Below, one piece after another: positions 27,081 to 37,039 of a stretch of DNA of 64,000 bases (within the stretch, counting starts at the first letter, position 1; the number at the start of each line of letters is the position of its first letter). The translations under genes were made by a program, and so were the position numbers. The stretch covers positions 3,149,501-3,213,500 of the forward strand of contig NZ_CP089211.1 of NCBI RefSeq assembly GCF_021183825.1, read 5' to 3'. This stretch comes from Sinomicrobium kalidii (GTDB lineage Bacteria > Bacteroidota > Bacteroidia > Flavobacteriales > Flavobacteriaceae). Under the pieces are notes generated by a model. The model worked only from the letters and a program-made list of their open reading frames with translations. It had not been told where the DNA came from and did no database searches.

Positions 27081-27709
27081 TGGAAGTAGCAGTATTAGAT
27101 ATAAACGGAAAAGAAACAGGCAGAAAAGCGAAGCTTTCTGATGCTGTTTATGCAATAGAGCCAAACAATCATGCTGTTTATCTCGATGTGAAGCGTTATC
27201 TGGCCAATCGGCGTCAGGGAACACATAAATCCAAGGAAAGAGGGGAGATTGCCGGAAGTACCAGGAAGATCAAAAAGCAAAAGGGAACCGGTACCGCACG
27301 TGCGGGCAGCATAAAATCCCCCATATTTGTTGGAGGAGGGAGAATCTTTGGCCCGAGGCCGAAAGATTACACGCAGCGGCTTAATAAAAATGTAAAGCGA
27401 CTTGCTCGTAAATCTGCCCTGAGCATGAAGGCAAAGGAAGAAGCGATCGTTGTTTTGGAGAACTTCAATTTGGATGCTCCCAAAGTCAAAGATTTTACTT
27501 CTGTCCTGAAAGCCTTAGGGTTAGAGAACAAAAAATCGCTGTTTGTATTGGGTGAGCCAAATAAAAATGTATATTTGTCGTCACGCAATTTAAAAACTTC
27601 CGAGGTTGTAAATGTCTCAGAATTAAGCACTTACAAGATATTAAATGCAAGTAATGTAGTGCTTCTTGAAGGTGCGTTGGAAGGAATTGAGTCGAATTTA
27701 AGCAAATAA
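27080..27709 (+). CDS. rplD: 50S ribosomal protein L4
   Basis: A 209-residue L4. The extended loop KQKGTGTARAGSIKSPIFVG (about residues 66-85) forms part of the exit tunnel and is where macrolide-resistance changes arise. It shows no deletion. In E. coli L4 represses the S10 operon by acting on a leader. The structured spacer before rplC would be the place to look for an equivalent. There are 7 bases to rplW. Confidence 0.97.
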   Translation: MEVAVLDINGKETGRKAKLSDAVYAIEPNNHAVYLDVKRYLANRRQGTHKSKERGEIAGSTRKIKKQKGTGTARAGSIKSPIFVGGGRIFGPRPKDYTQRLNKNVKRLARKSALSMKAKEEAIVVLENFNLDAPKVKDFTSVLKALGLENKKSLFVLGEPNKNVYLSSRNLKTSEVVNVSELSTYKILNASNVVLLEGALEGIESNLSK

Positions 27710-27716
27710 GGGAACC

Positions 27717-28007
27717 ATGAGTGTGTTAATAAAGCCTATTATTACGGAAAAAGTGACCGCCGACAGCGAAATTTATAATCGTTATGGTTTCATTGTAGAC
27801 AGGAATGCCAATAAGTTGGAGATTAAAGATGCTGTAGAAGCAGCCTATGGTGTTTCTGTAGAGAAGGTTCGAACCATGAATTACGGTCCTGAAAGAAGTG
27901 TGCGCTATACCAAAGCCGGTATTCAGTACGGCAAGACCAACGCTTTTAAAAAGGCGATTGTTCAGGTAGCAGAAGGAGATACTATTGATTTTTATAGTAA
28001 TATATAA
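27717..28007 (+). CDS. rplW: 50S ribosomal protein L23
   Basis: A 96-residue L23 at the tunnel exit, docking site for trigger factor and signal recognition particle. The N-terminal VLIKPIITEKVT motif and the following RYGFIVDRNANKLEIK strand-loop are conserved. The length is normal. There are 12 bases to rplB. Confidence 0.96.
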   Translation: MSVLIKPIITEKVTADSEIYNRYGFIVDRNANKLEIKDAVEAAYGVSVEKVRTMNYGPERSVRYTKAGIQYGKTNAFKKAIVQVAEGDTIDFYSNI

Positions 28008-28019
28008 GGAAAGACAAAA

Positions 28020-28844
28020 ATGTCAGTTAGAAAATTAAAACCGATAACCCCGGGGCAGCGTTTTAGAGTAGTAAACGGATTTGACGCGATTACTGCTGAT
28101 AAGCCGGAGAAGAGCTTGCTCGCTCCGTTAAAAAAGTCCGGGGGAAGAAACAGTCAAGGAAAAATGACCATGCGCTACAGAGGTGGTGGTCATAAGCGGA
28201 AGTATCGTGTTGTAGATTTCAAGAGAGATAAGGTTGGCGTAGAAGCTACCGTGGAGTCTATTCAATACGACCCGAACAGAACGGCGTTTATTGCGTTGCT
28301 GAAATACAGTGATGGTGAGAAGCGATATGTGATCGCCCAAAACGGTTTAAAAGTCGGACAGACCGTGGTTTCCGGTCCGGGAGGTGCTCCTGAGATAGGA
28401 AATGCGATGCCGTTGTCTGACCTTCCGTTGGGGACAGTGATTTCTTGTATAGAACTACGTCCGGGACAGGGGGCTGTTATGGCTCGTAGTGCCGGTGCCT
28501 TTGCGCAATTAATGGCAAGGGAAGGAAAATATGCTACGGTTAAACTCCCTTCCGGGGAAACCAGGCATATTCTTGGGGCGTGTTATGCTACTATCGGAGT
28601 GGTGTCTAATTCAGATCATCAGCTGGTTATATCCGGTAAAGCGGGTAGGAAGAGATGGCTTGGAAGAAGGCCGAGAACAAGACCTGTTGCAATGAACCCG
28701 ATAGATCACCCGATGGGTGGTGGTGAAGGAAGGGCTTCCGGAGGACATCCGAGGTCCAGAAACGGAGTTCCGGCCAAAGGCTTTAAAACCCGTTCCCGAA
28801 CCAAGGCAAGTAATAGGTATATTGTAGAACGTAGAAAGAAATAA
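28020..28844 (+). CDS. rplB: 50S ribosomal protein L2
   Basis: A 274-residue L2, needed for subunit joining and peptidyl transferase activity. The C-terminal [20 protein letters not shown] segment (about residues 223-242) contains the conserved histidine of the active-centre region. The basic C-terminus [18 protein letters not shown] is typical. There are 12 bases to rpsS. Confidence 0.98.
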   Translation: MSVRKLKPITPGQRFRVVNGFDAITADKPEKSLLAPLKKSGGRNSQGKMTMRYRGGGHKRKYRVVDFKRDKVGVEATVESIQYDPNRTAFIALLKYSDGEKRYVIAQNGLKVGQTVVSGPGGAPEIGNAMPLSDLPLGTVISCIELRPGQGAVMARSAGAFAQLMAREGKYATVKLPSGETRHILGACYATIGVVSNSDHQLVISGKAGRKRWLGRRPRTRPVAMNPIDHPMGGGEGRASGGHPRSRNGVPAKGFKTRSRTKASNRYIVERRKK

Positions 28845-28856
28845 AAGAAATCACAG

Positions 28857-29135
28857 ATGGCACGTTCGTTAAAGAAAGGACCTTACGTTCACTATAGTTT
28901 GGAGAAAAAGGTGCAGCAAAACATAGAGTCAGGAAAGAAAACGGTTATTAAAACCTGGTCCAGGGCTTCTATGATAACACCGGATTTTGTTGGGCAGACT
29001 ATAGCAGTACATAATGGTCGTCAGTTTGTTCCCGTATATGTTACGGAAAACATGGTGGGACATAAGTTAGGAGAATTTTCGCCGACAAGGTCCTTCAGGG
29101 GGCACGCCGGTGCAAAGAATAAAGGAAAAAAATAA
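28857..29135 (+). CDS. rpsS: 30S ribosomal protein S19
   Basis: A 92-residue S19 in the 30S head, contacting S13 and tRNA. The start [10 protein letters not shown] and the central [22 protein letters not shown] segment are hallmarks. A basic KNKGKK tail closes it. There are 9 bases to rplV. Confidence 0.97.
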   Translation: MARSLKKGPYVHYSLEKKVQQNIESGKKTVIKTWSRASMITPDFVGQTIAVHNGRQFVPVYVTENMVGHKLGEFSPTRSFRGHAGAKNKGKK

Positions 29136-29144
29136 TAGGAGGCT

Positions 29145-29552
29145 ATGGGAGTTCGCAAAAGACAAAGAGCAGAGCAAATAAAGGAAGCTAAGAAGAGCTT
29201 GGCGTTTGCAAAGTTGAATAACTGCCCTACTTCGCCCAGAAAAATGCGCCTTGTTGCGGATTTGGTAAGGGGTCAGAAAGTAGAAAAAGCGCTTGCTATT
29301 TTGAAGTTCAGTCAAAAGGAGGCATCCCGTCGTCTGGAAAAGCTTTTGCTTTCGGCAATCGCTAACTGGCAGGCAAAGAACGAAGATGCCAATATAGAGG
29401 AAGCAGACCTGTTTGTAAAAGAAATCCGCGTGGATGGAGGAAGTATGTTGAAAAGGCTTCGTCCCGCTCCGCAGGGTCGTGCACACAGGATCAGGAAACG
29501 TTCCAACCATGTAACACTGGTGCTTGGAGCTAATAATAACACACAAAGCTAA
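29145..29552 (+). CDS. rplV: 50S ribosomal protein L22
   Basis: A 135-residue L22. The globular part has [14 protein letters not shown], and the tunnel hairpin ends with [19 protein letters not shown]. Slightly longer than E. coli L22 because of a basic N-terminal extension ([17 protein letters not shown]). There are 7 bases to rpsC. Confidence 0.97.
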   Translation: MGVRKRQRAEQIKEAKKSLAFAKLNNCPTSPRKMRLVADLVRGQKVEKALAILKFSQKEASRRLEKLLLSAIANWQAKNEDANIEEADLFVKEIRVDGGSMLKRLRPAPQGRAHRIRKRSNHVTLVLGANNNTQS

Positions 29553-29559
29553 GAGATAA

Positions 29560-30267
29560 ATGGGACAAAAGACAAATCCAATCGGAAATCGCCTTGGTAT
29601 TATCAGAGGATGGGAGTCCAACTGGTATGGAGGTAAAAACTACGGTGATAAAATCGCCGAAGACGATAAGATAAGAAAATATGTTCATGCTCGTTTATCG
29701 AAAGCCAGTGTTTCCAGGGTAATTATTGAGCGTACCCTGAAGCTTGTAACCGTTACTATCACCACCGCACGTCCCGGTATTATAATCGGTAAAGGCGGCC
29801 AGGAGGTAGACAAGCTGAAAGAAGAGCTCAAGCAGATTACCGACAAAGAGGTCCAGATCAACATCTTTGAGATCAAAAGACCGGAATTGGATGCCAATCT
29901 CGTGGCAGCAAGTGTCGCCCGTCAGATAGAAAGCAGGATCAGTTACAGGCGTGCGATAAAAATGGCTATTGCTGCGGCGATTAGAATGAATGCAGAAGGA
30001 GTGAAAGTACAGATATCCGGTCGTTTGAACGGTGCTGAAATGGCGCGTTCCGAAGCGTATAAAGAAGGCAGGATACCGTTGTCAACTTTCAGGGCTGATA
30101 TTGATTATGCACAAGCCGAGGCACACACTACTTATGGTAGGCTCGGTGTTAAGGTGTGGATCATGAAAGGCGAGGTTTACGGCAAGAGAGAATTGTCCCC
30201 GCTCGTTGGAATGTCCAAAAAGCAGGGCGGAAAAGGCGGAGGCAAAAAAGCGCGTCGCAGAAAGTAA
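29560..30267 (+). CDS. rpsC: 30S ribosomal protein S3
   Basis: A 235-residue S3 at the mRNA entry site. The KH domain motif [15 protein letters not shown] lies near residues 72-86, and the C-terminal domain has [23 protein letters not shown]. The tail is Gly/Lys-rich ([16 protein letters not shown]). There are 19 bases to rplP. Confidence 0.98.
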   Translation: MGQKTNPIGNRLGIIRGWESNWYGGKNYGDKIAEDDKIRKYVHARLSKASVSRVIIERTLKLVTVTITTARPGIIIGKGGQEVDKLKEELKQITDKEVQINIFEIKRPELDANLVAASVARQIESRISYRRAIKMAIAAAIRMNAEGVKVQISGRLNGAEMARSEAYKEGRIPLSTFRADIDYAQAEAHTTYGRLGVKVWIMKGEVYGKRELSPLVGMSKKQGGKGGGKKARRRK

Positions 30268-30286
30268 TTTTTTAAAGTAGGAAAAA

Positions 30287-30706
30287 ATGTTACAGCCAAA
30301 GAAAACCAAATATCGTAAACAGCAGAAAGGACGTATGAAAGGAGATTCCCAGAGAGGACATCAGCTTTCTAACGGAATGTTTGGCATAAAATCTCTGGAT
30401 TCGTCTTTCATTACTGCCCGTCAGATAGAGGCGGCACGTATTGCAGCAACCCGTTATATGAAAAGGGAAGGGCAACTGTGGATAAAGATATTTCCGGACA
30501 AGCCGATCACCAAGAAGCCTCTTGAAGTGCGGATGGGTAAAGGTAAAGGTGCAGTAGAGTATTGGGCTGCAGTTGTTAAACCAGGTAGAATTATGTTTGA
30601 AATCGGTGGTGTGCCAATGGATGTCGCTAAAGAAGCATTGCGTCTTGCGGCCCAAAAACTTCCGGTGCGGACAAAATTAATTGTGGCAAGGGATTATTCA
30701 GCTTAA
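30287..30706 (+). CDS. rplP: 50S ribosomal protein L16
   Basis: A 139-residue L16 near the A-site tRNA elbow. The segment [19 protein letters not shown] (about residues 81-99) and the start [15 protein letters not shown] are conserved. The length is normal. There are 13 bases to rpmC. Confidence 0.97.
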   Translation: MLQPKKTKYRKQQKGRMKGDSQRGHQLSNGMFGIKSLDSSFITARQIEAARIAATRYMKREGQLWIKIFPDKPITKKPLEVRMGKGKGAVEYWAAVVKPGRIMFEIGGVPMDVAKEALRLAAQKLPVRTKLIVARDYSA

Positions 30707-30719
30707 TATTTGAGGAATT

Positions 30720-30911
30720 ATGAAACAGTCAGAAGTTAAAGAATTATCTGTTGCCGAGCTGCAGGAAAAGCTTGGTGAATTCAAAAAGAATTATGCAGAT
30801 CTAAAAATGGCTCATGCTATTACTCCGCTGGAAAATCCGCTTCAGCTTAGAAAAGTAAGAAGAACGGTTGCAAGATTGGCCACTGAGCTCACTAAAAGAG
30901 AATTACAATAA
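30720..30911 (+). CDS. rpmC: 50S ribosomal protein L29
   Basis: A 63-residue two-helix L29 at the tunnel exit beside L23. The N-terminal [18 protein letters not shown] helix and the [20 protein letters not shown] helix are typical. There are 17 bases to rpsQ. Confidence 0.96.
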   Translation: MKQSEVKELSVAELQEKLGEFKKNYADLKMAHAITPLENPLQLRKVRRTVARLATELTKRELQ

Positions 30912-30928
30912 TTCTATGCTGCTTTAAG

Positions 30929-31189
30929 ATGGAAGAAACAAGAAAATTAAGAAAAGAAAGAATAGGTGTCGTTACCAGTAACAAAATGGAAAAATCCATA
31001 GTGGTTTCCGAGGTGAAACGGGTAAAACACCCTATGTACGGAAAGTTCGTGTTGAAGACTAAAAAATATGTCGCACACGACGAAAAGAACGATTGCAACA
31101 TTGGCGATACGGTAAAAATAATGGAGACACGTCCGTTGAGTAGAACCAAGTGTTGGAGGTTAGTTGAAATCATTGAAAGAGCGAAGTAA
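30929..31189 (+). CDS. rpsQ: 30S ribosomal protein S17
   Basis: An 86-residue OB-fold protein binding 16S helix 11. [16 protein letters not shown] and VGDTVKI-type [17 protein letters not shown] are the recognisable strands. The stop is 2 bases before the rplN ATG, so the two are probably translated in a coupled way. Confidence 0.96.
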   Translation: MEETRKLRKERIGVVTSNKMEKSIVVSEVKRVKHPMYGKFVLKTKKYVAHDEKNDCNIGDTVKIMETRPLSRTKCWRLVEIIERAK

Positions 31190-31191
31190 TT

Positions 31192-31560
31192 ATGGTACAG
31201 CAAGAATCAAGATTAAAAGTAGCCGATAATACCGGGGCTAAGGAAGTTCTGGCAATTCGTGTTCTCGGAGGTACGAAAAGACGATATGCTTCTGTAGGTG
31301 ACAAAATTGTGGTTACGGTAAAAGAGGCCACCCCGAACGGAAGTGTAAAAAAAGGACAAGTGTCTACGGCAGTTGTAGTTCGTACCAAAAAGGAAGTAAG
31401 AAGGCCGGACGGCTCTTACATCCGTTTCGATGACAATGCTTGCGTACTGTTGAATGCTGCCGGTGAAATGCGCGGAACGCGTGTTTTCGGGCCGGTTGCC
31501 AGGGAACTTCGCGACAAGCAGTTTATGAAGATCGTATCATTAGCACCAGAAGTGCTGTAA
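31192..31560 (+). CDS. rplN: 50S ribosomal protein L14
   Basis: A 122-residue L14 at the subunit interface. The start [20 protein letters not shown] is nearly invariant in bacteria. [14 protein letters not shown] lies near the C-terminus. The length is exactly that of the family. There are 12 bases to rplX. Confidence 0.98.
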   Translation: MVQQESRLKVADNTGAKEVLAIRVLGGTKRRYASVGDKIVVTVKEATPNGSVKKGQVSTAVVVRTKKEVRRPDGSYIRFDDNACVLLNAAGEMRGTRVFGPVARELRDKQFMKIVSLAPEVL

Positions 31561-31572
31561 TACATTGACAAA

Positions 31573-31887
31573 ATGATAAAGCTAAAGATAAAATCAGGAG
31601 ATACAGTAAGGGTTATTGCCGGAGACCACAAAGGAGAGGAAGGTAAGGTCCTTAAAGTAGATCGTGAAAAGAACAAAGCGGTCGTGGAGGGTGTGAACAT
31701 GGTTTCCAAACATCAGAAACCAAGTGCCCAGAACCCACAGGGAGGGATCGTTAAGAAAGAAGCTCCTCTGCACATATCCAACCTGTCTTTGATAGACCCG
31801 AAATCTAAAGAGACCACAAGGGTAGGATATGAAGTAAGAGATGGCAAGAAAGTAAGAGTTTCCAAGAAATCTAATGAAGTAATTTAG
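31573..31887 (+). CDS. rplX: 50S ribosomal protein L24
   Basis: A 104-residue L24, an assembly initiator. The KOW motif is at [20 protein letters not shown] (about residues 7-26). The middle segment [20 protein letters not shown] is typical. There are 2 bases between this stop and the rplE start. Confidence 0.97.
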   Translation: MIKLKIKSGDTVRVIAGDHKGEEGKVLKVDREKNKAVVEGVNMVSKHQKPSAQNPQGGIVKKEAPLHISNLSLIDPKSKETTRVGYEVRDGKKVRVSKKSNEVI

Positions 31888-31889
31888 TT

Positions 31890-32441
31890 ATGGCTTACAT
31901 TCCGAGATTGAAACAAGAGTACAGGGAAAGGGTAATTTCTGCTCTTACAGAAGAATTTGGATATCAGAACGTAATGCAGGTACCTAAACTGGAAAAGATC
32001 GTGATCAGCCGTGGTGTAGGAGCTGCAGTTGCCGATAAAAAACTGATAGATCACGCTGTTGACGAACTTACCATGATAACCGGGCAAAAAGCCATATCTA
32101 CCGTATCTAAAAAGGACGTTGCTTCGTTTAAACTCCGGAAAGGGATGCCCATAGGGGCAAAAGTAACCCTCAGGGGAGAACGGATGTACGAATTCCTGGA
32201 CAGACTGGTAACTACAGCTTTGCCAAGGGTGAGGGACTTTAACGGTATTAAGGCTACCGGTTTTGACGGAAGAGGAAATTATAACCTCGGTGTAACCGAG
32301 CAGATCATATTTCCCGAAATCGATATTGACAGGGTGAACAAAATTTCCGGTATGGATATTACCTTTGTAACCACTGCCGATACCGATAAAGAGGCAAAAT
32401 CATTGTTAAGCGAATTAGGATTACCTTTTAAAAAGAACTAA
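31890..32441 (+). CDS. rplE: 50S ribosomal protein L5
   Basis: A 183-residue L5 that binds 5S rRNA and contacts S13 across the subunit bridge. [32 protein letters not shown] and the C-terminal [16 protein letters not shown] are recognisable. The stop is 2 bases before rpsN. Confidence 0.98.
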   Translation: MAYIPRLKQEYRERVISALTEEFGYQNVMQVPKLEKIVISRGVGAAVADKKLIDHAVDELTMITGQKAISTVSKKDVASFKLRKGMPIGAKVTLRGERMYEFLDRLVTTALPRVRDFNGIKATGFDGRGNYNLGVTEQIIFPEIDIDRVNKISGMDITFVTTADTDKEAKSLLSELGLPFKKN

Positions 32442-32443
32442 GT

Positions 32444-32713
32444 ATGGCTAAAGAATCCATGAAAGCCCGCGAGGTGAAGAGACAGAAGCTTGTTGCAAAG
32501 TATGCCGAAAAACGCAAGGCGCTGAAAGAAGCCGGCGATTATGAGGCATTGCAGAAACTGCCCAAGAATGCTTCACCGGTAAGGTTGCACAACCGTTGTA
32601 AACTCACAGGCAGACCCAAGGGGTATATGAGAGTTTTCGGTATATCTCGTGTTACCTTCCGCGAAATGGCAAACCAGGGATTGATCCCGGGGGTAAAAAA
32701 AGCAAGTTGGTAA
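32444..32713 (+). CDS. rpsN: 30S ribosomal protein S14 (zinc-free form)
   Basis: An 89-residue S14 of the long, zinc-independent type: only one cysteine is present and there is no CxxC pair. The C-terminal half [25 protein letters not shown] is standard. It assembles late in the 30S head. It is followed by a 59-base spacer with a hairpin before rpsH. Confidence 0.97.
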   Translation: MAKESMKAREVKRQKLVAKYAEKRKALKEAGDYEALQKLPKNASPVRLHNRCKLTGRPKGYMRVFGISRVTFREMANQGLIPGVKKASW

Positions 32714-32723
32714 AATTTTAACT

Positions 32724-32758
32724 GGTAGTAAGTTCGGCAGATGCCGAAAACTGTTACC
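32724..32758 (+). promoter_or_regulatory. Hairpin in the rpsN-rpsH spacer
   Basis: TTCGGCA at 32733-32739 pairs with TGCCGAA at 32742-32748, and an outer GGTA/TACC pair (32724-32727 with 32755-32758) can extend it. It ends 14 bases before the rpsH ATG. Its role is unknown. In E. coli, S8 regulates the spc operon through an mRNA hairpin. Confidence 0.4.
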
Positions 32759-32772
32759 GCAAACAGATACAG

Positions 32773-33171
32773 ATGTATACAGATCCGATAGCAGATTATT
32801 TGACGAGAATCAGGAACGCCAACAGCGCGGGGCACAGGGTTGTGGAAATTCCTGCTTCTAACCTGAAGAAAGAGATTACCAAGATCCTGTTCGATCAGGG
32901 GTATATCCTGAGTTACAAGTTCGAAGAGAAGAGCGTGCAGGGAATCATAAAGATAGCATTGAAATACGATAAGGCCACCAAGGAACCGATTATCAGAAAA
33001 ATACAGCGTATAAGTAAACCCGGGTTGCGTAAATATGTTGGCTCTGGCGATCTGCCCAGGGTATTGAACGGTCTCGGTATTGCCATCGTCTCTACTTCTC
33101 ATGGAGTAATGACCAGCAAACAGGCCCAGAAAGATAACGTGGGTGGTGAAGTATTGTGTTACGTTTACTAA
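32773..33171 (+). CDS. rpsH: 30S ribosomal protein S8
   Basis: A 132-residue S8, a primary binder of 16S helix 21. [13 protein letters not shown] at the N-terminus and the [20 protein letters not shown] segment near the C-terminus (about residues 107-126) are conserved. It is preceded by a hairpin spacer. There are 18 bases to rplF. Confidence 0.97.
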   Translation: MYTDPIADYLTRIRNANSAGHRVVEIPASNLKKEITKILFDQGYILSYKFEEKSVQGIIKIALKYDKATKEPIIRKIQRISKPGLRKYVGSGDLPRVLNGLGIAIVSTSHGVMTSKQAQKDNVGGEVLCYVY

Positions 33172-33189
33172 ATTATAAAGACAAGAAAA

Positions 33190-33732
33190 ATGTCAAGAAT
33201 AGGTAAGAGTCCGATTAATATACCCGAAGGTGTTACCGTAACCATAGATGGTAGTACGGTTACCGTAAAAGGTAAATTAGGCGAATTGACCCAAGAGGTT
33301 AAAGACATTGCTGTGAAGCAAGAGGATGGACAAATTGTGATAGAAACCACTGCGGATACCAAAGACCAGATAGCAAGGAGCGGTTTGTACAGAAGCCTTA
33401 TCTATAATATGGTGGAAGGGGTATCTGCCGGATTTACCAAAGAACTGGAATTGGTAGGTGTAGGATACAGGGCGAGCAACCAGGGTCAAAAACTGGATCT
33501 GGCTCTCGGTTTTTCCCATAATATAGTACTGGAACTGGCTCCTGAAGTTAAGGTGGAAACGGTGTCTGAAAAAGGGAAAAATCCCATTATAAAACTTACA
33601 TCCCACGATAAGCAATTGGTAGGCCAGGTAGCAGCAAAGATCCGTTCATTCCGTAAGCCGGAGCCTTATAAAGGTAAAGGGATTAAGTTTGTCGGTGAGC
33701 AATTAAGGAGAAAAGCAGGTAAATCAGCTTAA
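33190..33732 (+). CDS. rplF: 50S ribosomal protein L6
   Basis: A 180-residue L6 with two related domains. [14 protein letters not shown] starts the first. The C-terminal [24 protein letters not shown] is the family signature that contacts the sarcin-ricin loop region. There are 11 bases to rplR. Confidence 0.97.
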   Translation: MSRIGKSPINIPEGVTVTIDGSTVTVKGKLGELTQEVKDIAVKQEDGQIVIETTADTKDQIARSGLYRSLIYNMVEGVSAGFTKELELVGVGYRASNQGQKLDLALGFSHNIVLELAPEVKVETVSEKGKNPIIKLTSHDKQLVGQVAAKIRSFRKPEPYKGKGIKFVGEQLRRKAGKSA

Positions 33733-33743
33733 TAATTAGCATT

Positions 33744-34100
33744 ATGGCATTATCAAAGACGGAAAGAAGACAACGTATAAAGAACAGGATCAGAAAGGTG
33801 ATCAGTGGTACTGCTGAAAAACCGAGACTGGCTGTTTTTAGAAGCAATAAAGAGATTTATGCACAACTGGTAGATGATGTAAAAGGGGTTACCCTCGTAG
33901 CGGCATCTTCCAGGGATAAAGAGATCGCAGGTTCAAAAGGCACCAAAATAGAAGTATCTGCTTTGGTTGGAAAGGCAATAGCCGAAAAAGCATTGAAAGC
34001 CGGAATCGAAACCGTTTCTTTTGACAGAGGCGGGTATTTGTATCACGGAAGAGTAAAATCATTAGCAGAAGGTGCTAGGGAAGCAGGACTAAAATTCTAA
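33744..34100 (+). CDS. rplR: 50S ribosomal protein L18
   Basis: A 118-residue L18, a 5S rRNA binder. [18 protein letters not shown] and the C-terminal [24 protein letters not shown] are characteristic. The length is normal. There are 6 bases to rpsE. Confidence 0.97.
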   Translation: MALSKTERRQRIKNRIRKVISGTAEKPRLAVFRSNKEIYAQLVDDVKGVTLVAASSRDKEIAGSKGTKIEVSALVGKAIAEKALKAGIETVSFDRGGYLYHGRVKSLAEGAREAGLKF

Positions 34101-34106
34101 GAAATT

Positions 34107-34631
34107 ATGTTTCAGAAATACAAAAACGCAGAATTGGTAAAACCCGGCGGACTGGAATTAAAAGACCGCTTGGTTGGCGTACAGAGAGTTACTAAGGTTA
34201 CCAAAGGAGGTAGAGCATTCGGTTTTTCTGCTATTGTGGTAGTTGGTGATGAAAACGGTGTTGTAGGACATGGCCTGGGCAAATCCAAAGAAGTTGCCGA
34301 TGCCATATCCAAAGCCGTGGAAGATGCCAAGAAAAACCTCGTTCGTATTCCTTTGAACAAGGGAACCCTGCCGCATGAGCAAAAAGGGAAGTACGGAGGT
34401 GCCCGGGTGTATCTTCAGCCTGCTTCTCATGGTACCGGTGTTATTGCCGGAGGTGCGGTACGATCCGTGCTCGAAGCTGTGGGTGTACACGATGTATTGT
34501 CGAAATCCCAGGGGTCTTCCAACCCCCACAATGTTGTAAAAGCCACTTTCGATGCCTTGTTGCAACTGAGGGGAGCCAATACAATAGCCGTACAGCGGGG
34601 CATTTCTTTAGAAAAAGTTTTTAAAGGATAA
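34107..34631 (+). CDS. rpsE: 30S ribosomal protein S5
   Basis: A 174-residue S5 near the mRNA entrance, involved in accuracy. [20 protein letters not shown] (about residues 24-43) is the dsRNA-binding-like N-terminal domain, and the spectinomycin-related loop (VTKGGR) is wild type. [17 protein letters not shown] marks the C-terminal domain. There are 12 bases to rpmD. Confidence 0.97.
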   Translation: MFQKYKNAELVKPGGLELKDRLVGVQRVTKVTKGGRAFGFSAIVVVGDENGVVGHGLGKSKEVADAISKAVEDAKKNLVRIPLNKGTLPHEQKGKYGGARVYLQPASHGTGVIAGGAVRSVLEAVGVHDVLSKSQGSSNPHNVVKATFDALLQLRGANTIAVQRGISLEKVFKG

Positions 34632-34643
34632 ACAAGGATAAAA

Positions 34644-34823
34644 ATGGGAAAGATCAAAGTTACACAAGTAAAGAGCAATATTAAGCGTCCTCAGAATCAA
34701 AAGAGAACGCTGGAAGCTCTTGGCCTTAAACGAATAGGACAGGTAGTAGAACACGATGCTACGCCAAATATCCTTGGTATGGTAAATAAAGTTAAACATT
34801 TAGTTTCTGTAGAAGAGGCTTAA
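34644..34823 (+). CDS. rpmD: 50S ribosomal protein L30
   Basis: A 59-residue L30, easily overlooked because of its size. It starts MGKIKVTQVKSNIKRPQNQ and contains TLEALGLKRIGQ and the C-terminal MVNKVKHLVSVEE, both typical of bacterial L30. It lies in the expected place between rpsE and rplO, with 12- and 14-base gaps. Confidence 0.96.
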   Translation: MGKIKVTQVKSNIKRPQNQKRTLEALGLKRIGQVVEHDATPNILGMVNKVKHLVSVEEA

Positions 34824-34837
34824 TTAATAATATTAAT

Positions 34838-35290
34838 ATGAGCTTAAGTAACTTACAACCGGAAGAAGGTTCAGTACACAAGGACGGAAAGCGAGTTGGG
34901 CGAGGACAAGGTTCCGGAAAAGGTGGCACTGCAACACGAGGTCACAAAGGGGCCAAGTCGCGTTCCGGATACTCTAAGAAGATCGGTTTTGAAGGCGGGC
35001 AAATGCCACTTCAAAGACGTGTGCCTAAATTCGGTTTCAAAAATATAAACCGCAAAGAATACGTAGGTATAAACCTGAGTAAATTACAGGACATGGTGGA
35101 CAAAGGTGTGATCACCGACACCGTGGATATGGATATTTTAATAAACAACAAAGTAGTGAAACGGTCCGACCTGGTTAAAATACTGGGCGGGGGTGAACTG
35201 AAAACAAAGTTGAAAGTATCTGTACATAAGTTTACTGCAAGTGCTAAAGCTGCCATTGAAGAGGCAGGTGGAGAAGCGGTAACTTTATAA
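34838..35290 (+). CDS. rplO: 50S ribosomal protein L15
   Basis: A 150-residue L15. The N-terminal glycine/arginine-rich extension (KRVGRGQGSGKGGTATRGHK, about residues 19-38) reaches into 23S rRNA. FEGGQMPLQRRVPKFGF follows. There are 13 bases to secY. Confidence 0.97.
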   Translation: MSLSNLQPEEGSVHKDGKRVGRGQGSGKGGTATRGHKGAKSRSGYSKKIGFEGGQMPLQRRVPKFGFKNINRKEYVGINLSKLQDMVDKGVITDTVDMDILINNKVVKRSDLVKILGGGELKTKLKVSVHKFTASAKAAIEEAGGEAVTL

Positions 35291-35303
35291 GAAAAAACCG
35301 ACC

Positions 35304-36647
35304 ATGAAGAAATTTTTTGAGACACTAAGCAATATTTGGAAGATAGAGGAGCTTAAAAGCAGGATACTGGTAACCCTCGGGTTGCTGTTGGTATACCGCT
35401 TTGGTACACAAATAGTACTTCCGGGTATTGATTCGGTGCAACTGGCTGAACTGACCAGTAATACAGACACCGGTTTATTGGGTATTCTCAATGCATTTAC
35501 AGGAGGGGCGTTTGCCAATGCTTCTGTTTTTGCACTGGGTATTATGCCGTATATATCAGCTTCTATTGTAGTGCAGTTAATGGGGATAGCTATTCCATAC
35601 TTGCAAAAATTACAAAAGGAAGGAGAAAGCGGTAGGAAAACCATTAACCAGATCACCCGTTGGCTTACCATAGCCATTTGTGTGGTGCAGGCACCTGCTT
35701 ATCTGTACGGTCTGGGTGCTCTAGGTGTTCCCGATAGTGCCTTCCTGCTCGGTAAAGGGCTCGATTTTATCATTCCGTCGGTTATAATTCTGGTAACCGG
35801 TACGATATTTGCGATGTGGCTCGGTGAAAAAATCACCGATAAGGGTATTGGCAATGGAATTTCATTGCTCATCATGGTTGGTATAATAGCGGTATTGCCA
35901 CAGTCTTTTGTACAGGAATTCGCTTCCAGGGTCAATGAGAATAACGGGGGATTAATGTTAATCCTTATCGAACTGGTGATCTGGTTTGTGGTTATACTGG
36001 CCAGTATTATGCTGATAATGGCAACAAGACAGATACCCGTACAATATGCCAGAAGGACCACTACCGGCGGATATGAAAAAAATGTATTTGGCTCCAGGCA
36101 GTATATTCCGCTGAAGCTGAATGCCTCCGGGGTAATGCCTATCATCTTTGCACAGGCCATTATGTTTGTGCCCGGAGCGTTGGCCGGCCTGTCGAATTCC
36201 GAAGCCGCGCAGTCGGTAAAAGCTGCTTTTATGGATATTTTCGGGTTCTGGTATAATCTGGTCTTTGCATTGCTGATTATAATTTTCACGTATTTTTATA
36301 CGGCTATAACTGTGCCCACGAATAAAATGGCTGATGACCTAAAGAGAAGCGGGGGCTTTATTCCCGGAATAAAACCCGGAAAAGAAACCGGGGATTATTT
36401 GGATAAAATTATGTCCCTGATAACCTTCCCCGGGTCGATATTCCTGGCAGTAATTGCCATTTTACCGGCCTTTGTAGTGAAAATCGTTGGGATGCAGCAG
36501 GGCTGGGCCCTTTTTTATGGGGGAACATCTTTGCTTATTATGGTTGGAGTAGCGATAGACACCATGCAACAAGTGAACTCCTACCTGCTCAACAGGCATT
36601 ACGACGGTTTGATGAAAACAGGTAAGAACAGAAAAGTAGTAGCTTGA
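35304..36647 (+). CDS. secY: Preprotein translocase subunit SecY
   Basis: A 447-residue inner membrane channel with ten predicted transmembrane helices, forming the SecYEG pore. The plug/helix 2 region (TGGAFANASVFALGIMPYIS), the helix 4-5 region and the cytosolic loop YARRTTTGG are recognisable. It exports most signal-peptide proteins, including the outer membrane proteins seen elsewhere in the window. It is within the ribosomal operon after rplO. A 99-base spacer precedes infA. Confidence 0.98.
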   Translation: MKKFFETLSNIWKIEELKSRILVTLGLLLVYRFGTQIVLPGIDSVQLAELTSNTDTGLLGILNAFTGGAFANASVFALGIMPYISASIVVQLMGIAIPYLQKLQKEGESGRKTINQITRWLTIAICVVQAPAYLYGLGALGVPDSAFLLGKGLDFIIPSVIILVTGTIFAMWLGEKITDKGIGNGISLLIMVGIIAVLPQSFVQEFASRVNENNGGLMLILIELVIWFVVILASIMLIMATRQIPVQYARRTTTGGYEKNVFGSRQYIPLKLNASGVMPIIFAQAIMFVPGALAGLSNSEAAQSVKAAFMDIFGFWYNLVFALLIIIFTYFYTAITVPTNKMADDLKRSGGFIPGIKPGKETGDYLDKIMSLITFPGSIFLAVIAILPAFVVKIVGMQQGWALFYGGTSLLIMVGVAIDTMQQVNSYLLNRHYDGLMKTGKNRKVVA

Positions 36648-36746
36648 TACAGATAAATTATGAGCTGTAGGTTTAAAATTATATAGTATAAATAATCGTA
36701 AAACCTATCTGTCGTTGGGACAGGTCATAAAAAATCAGAAATATAA
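36648..36746 (+). other. secY-infA spacer
   Basis: A 99-base AT-rich spacer. AGGTTT and AAACCT flank its centre (about 36669-36704), and CTGTC/GACAG forms a small hairpin near 36710-36724. I see no terminator or TAnnTTTG promoter. Confidence 0.4.
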
Positions 36747-36962
36747 ATGGCTAAACAAGCAGCAATAGAACAAGACGGAACCATTATCGAAGCATTGTCT
36801 AACGCGATGTTTCGGGTAGAACTTGAAAACGGTCATGTGGTTACTGCTCATATATCCGGTAAAATGCGTATGCATTATATAAAACTGTTGCCTGGTGATA
36901 AGGTAAAACTGGAAATGAGCCCGTATGACCTTACTAAAGCTAGAATCACTTATAGGTACTAA
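36747..36962 (+). CDS. infA: Translation initiation factor IF-1
   Basis: A 71-residue OB-fold protein that occupies the ribosomal A site during initiation. [40 protein letters not shown] and the RITYRY C-terminus match the family precisely. It lies between secY and rpmJ, the usual alpha-operon position in Bacteroidota. Confidence 0.97.
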   Translation: MAKQAAIEQDGTIIEALSNAMFRVELENGHVVTAHISGKMRMHYIKLLPGDKVKLEMSPYDLTKARITYRY

Positions 36963-36965
36963 AAT

Positions 36966-37038
36966 AGTTTAAGGTTTAACGTTTAAAGTTCCATGCCGGT
37001 CTTAAACCTTGAACCTTGAACCTTGAACTTTGAATCAT
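36966..37038. repeat. Inverted pair of heptad arrays in the infA-rpmJ spacer
   Basis: Left arm: units AAGGTTT, AACGTTT, AAAGTTC (36971-36991). Right arm: AAACCTT, GAACCTT, GAACCTT, GAACTTT (37004-37031), which on the other strand reads AAAGTTC, AAGGTTC, AAGGTTC, AAGGTTT. The two arms are complementary in the transcript and separated by about 12 bases. The array ends just before the rpmJ ATG. Confidence 0.6.
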
Positions 37039-37039
37039 T

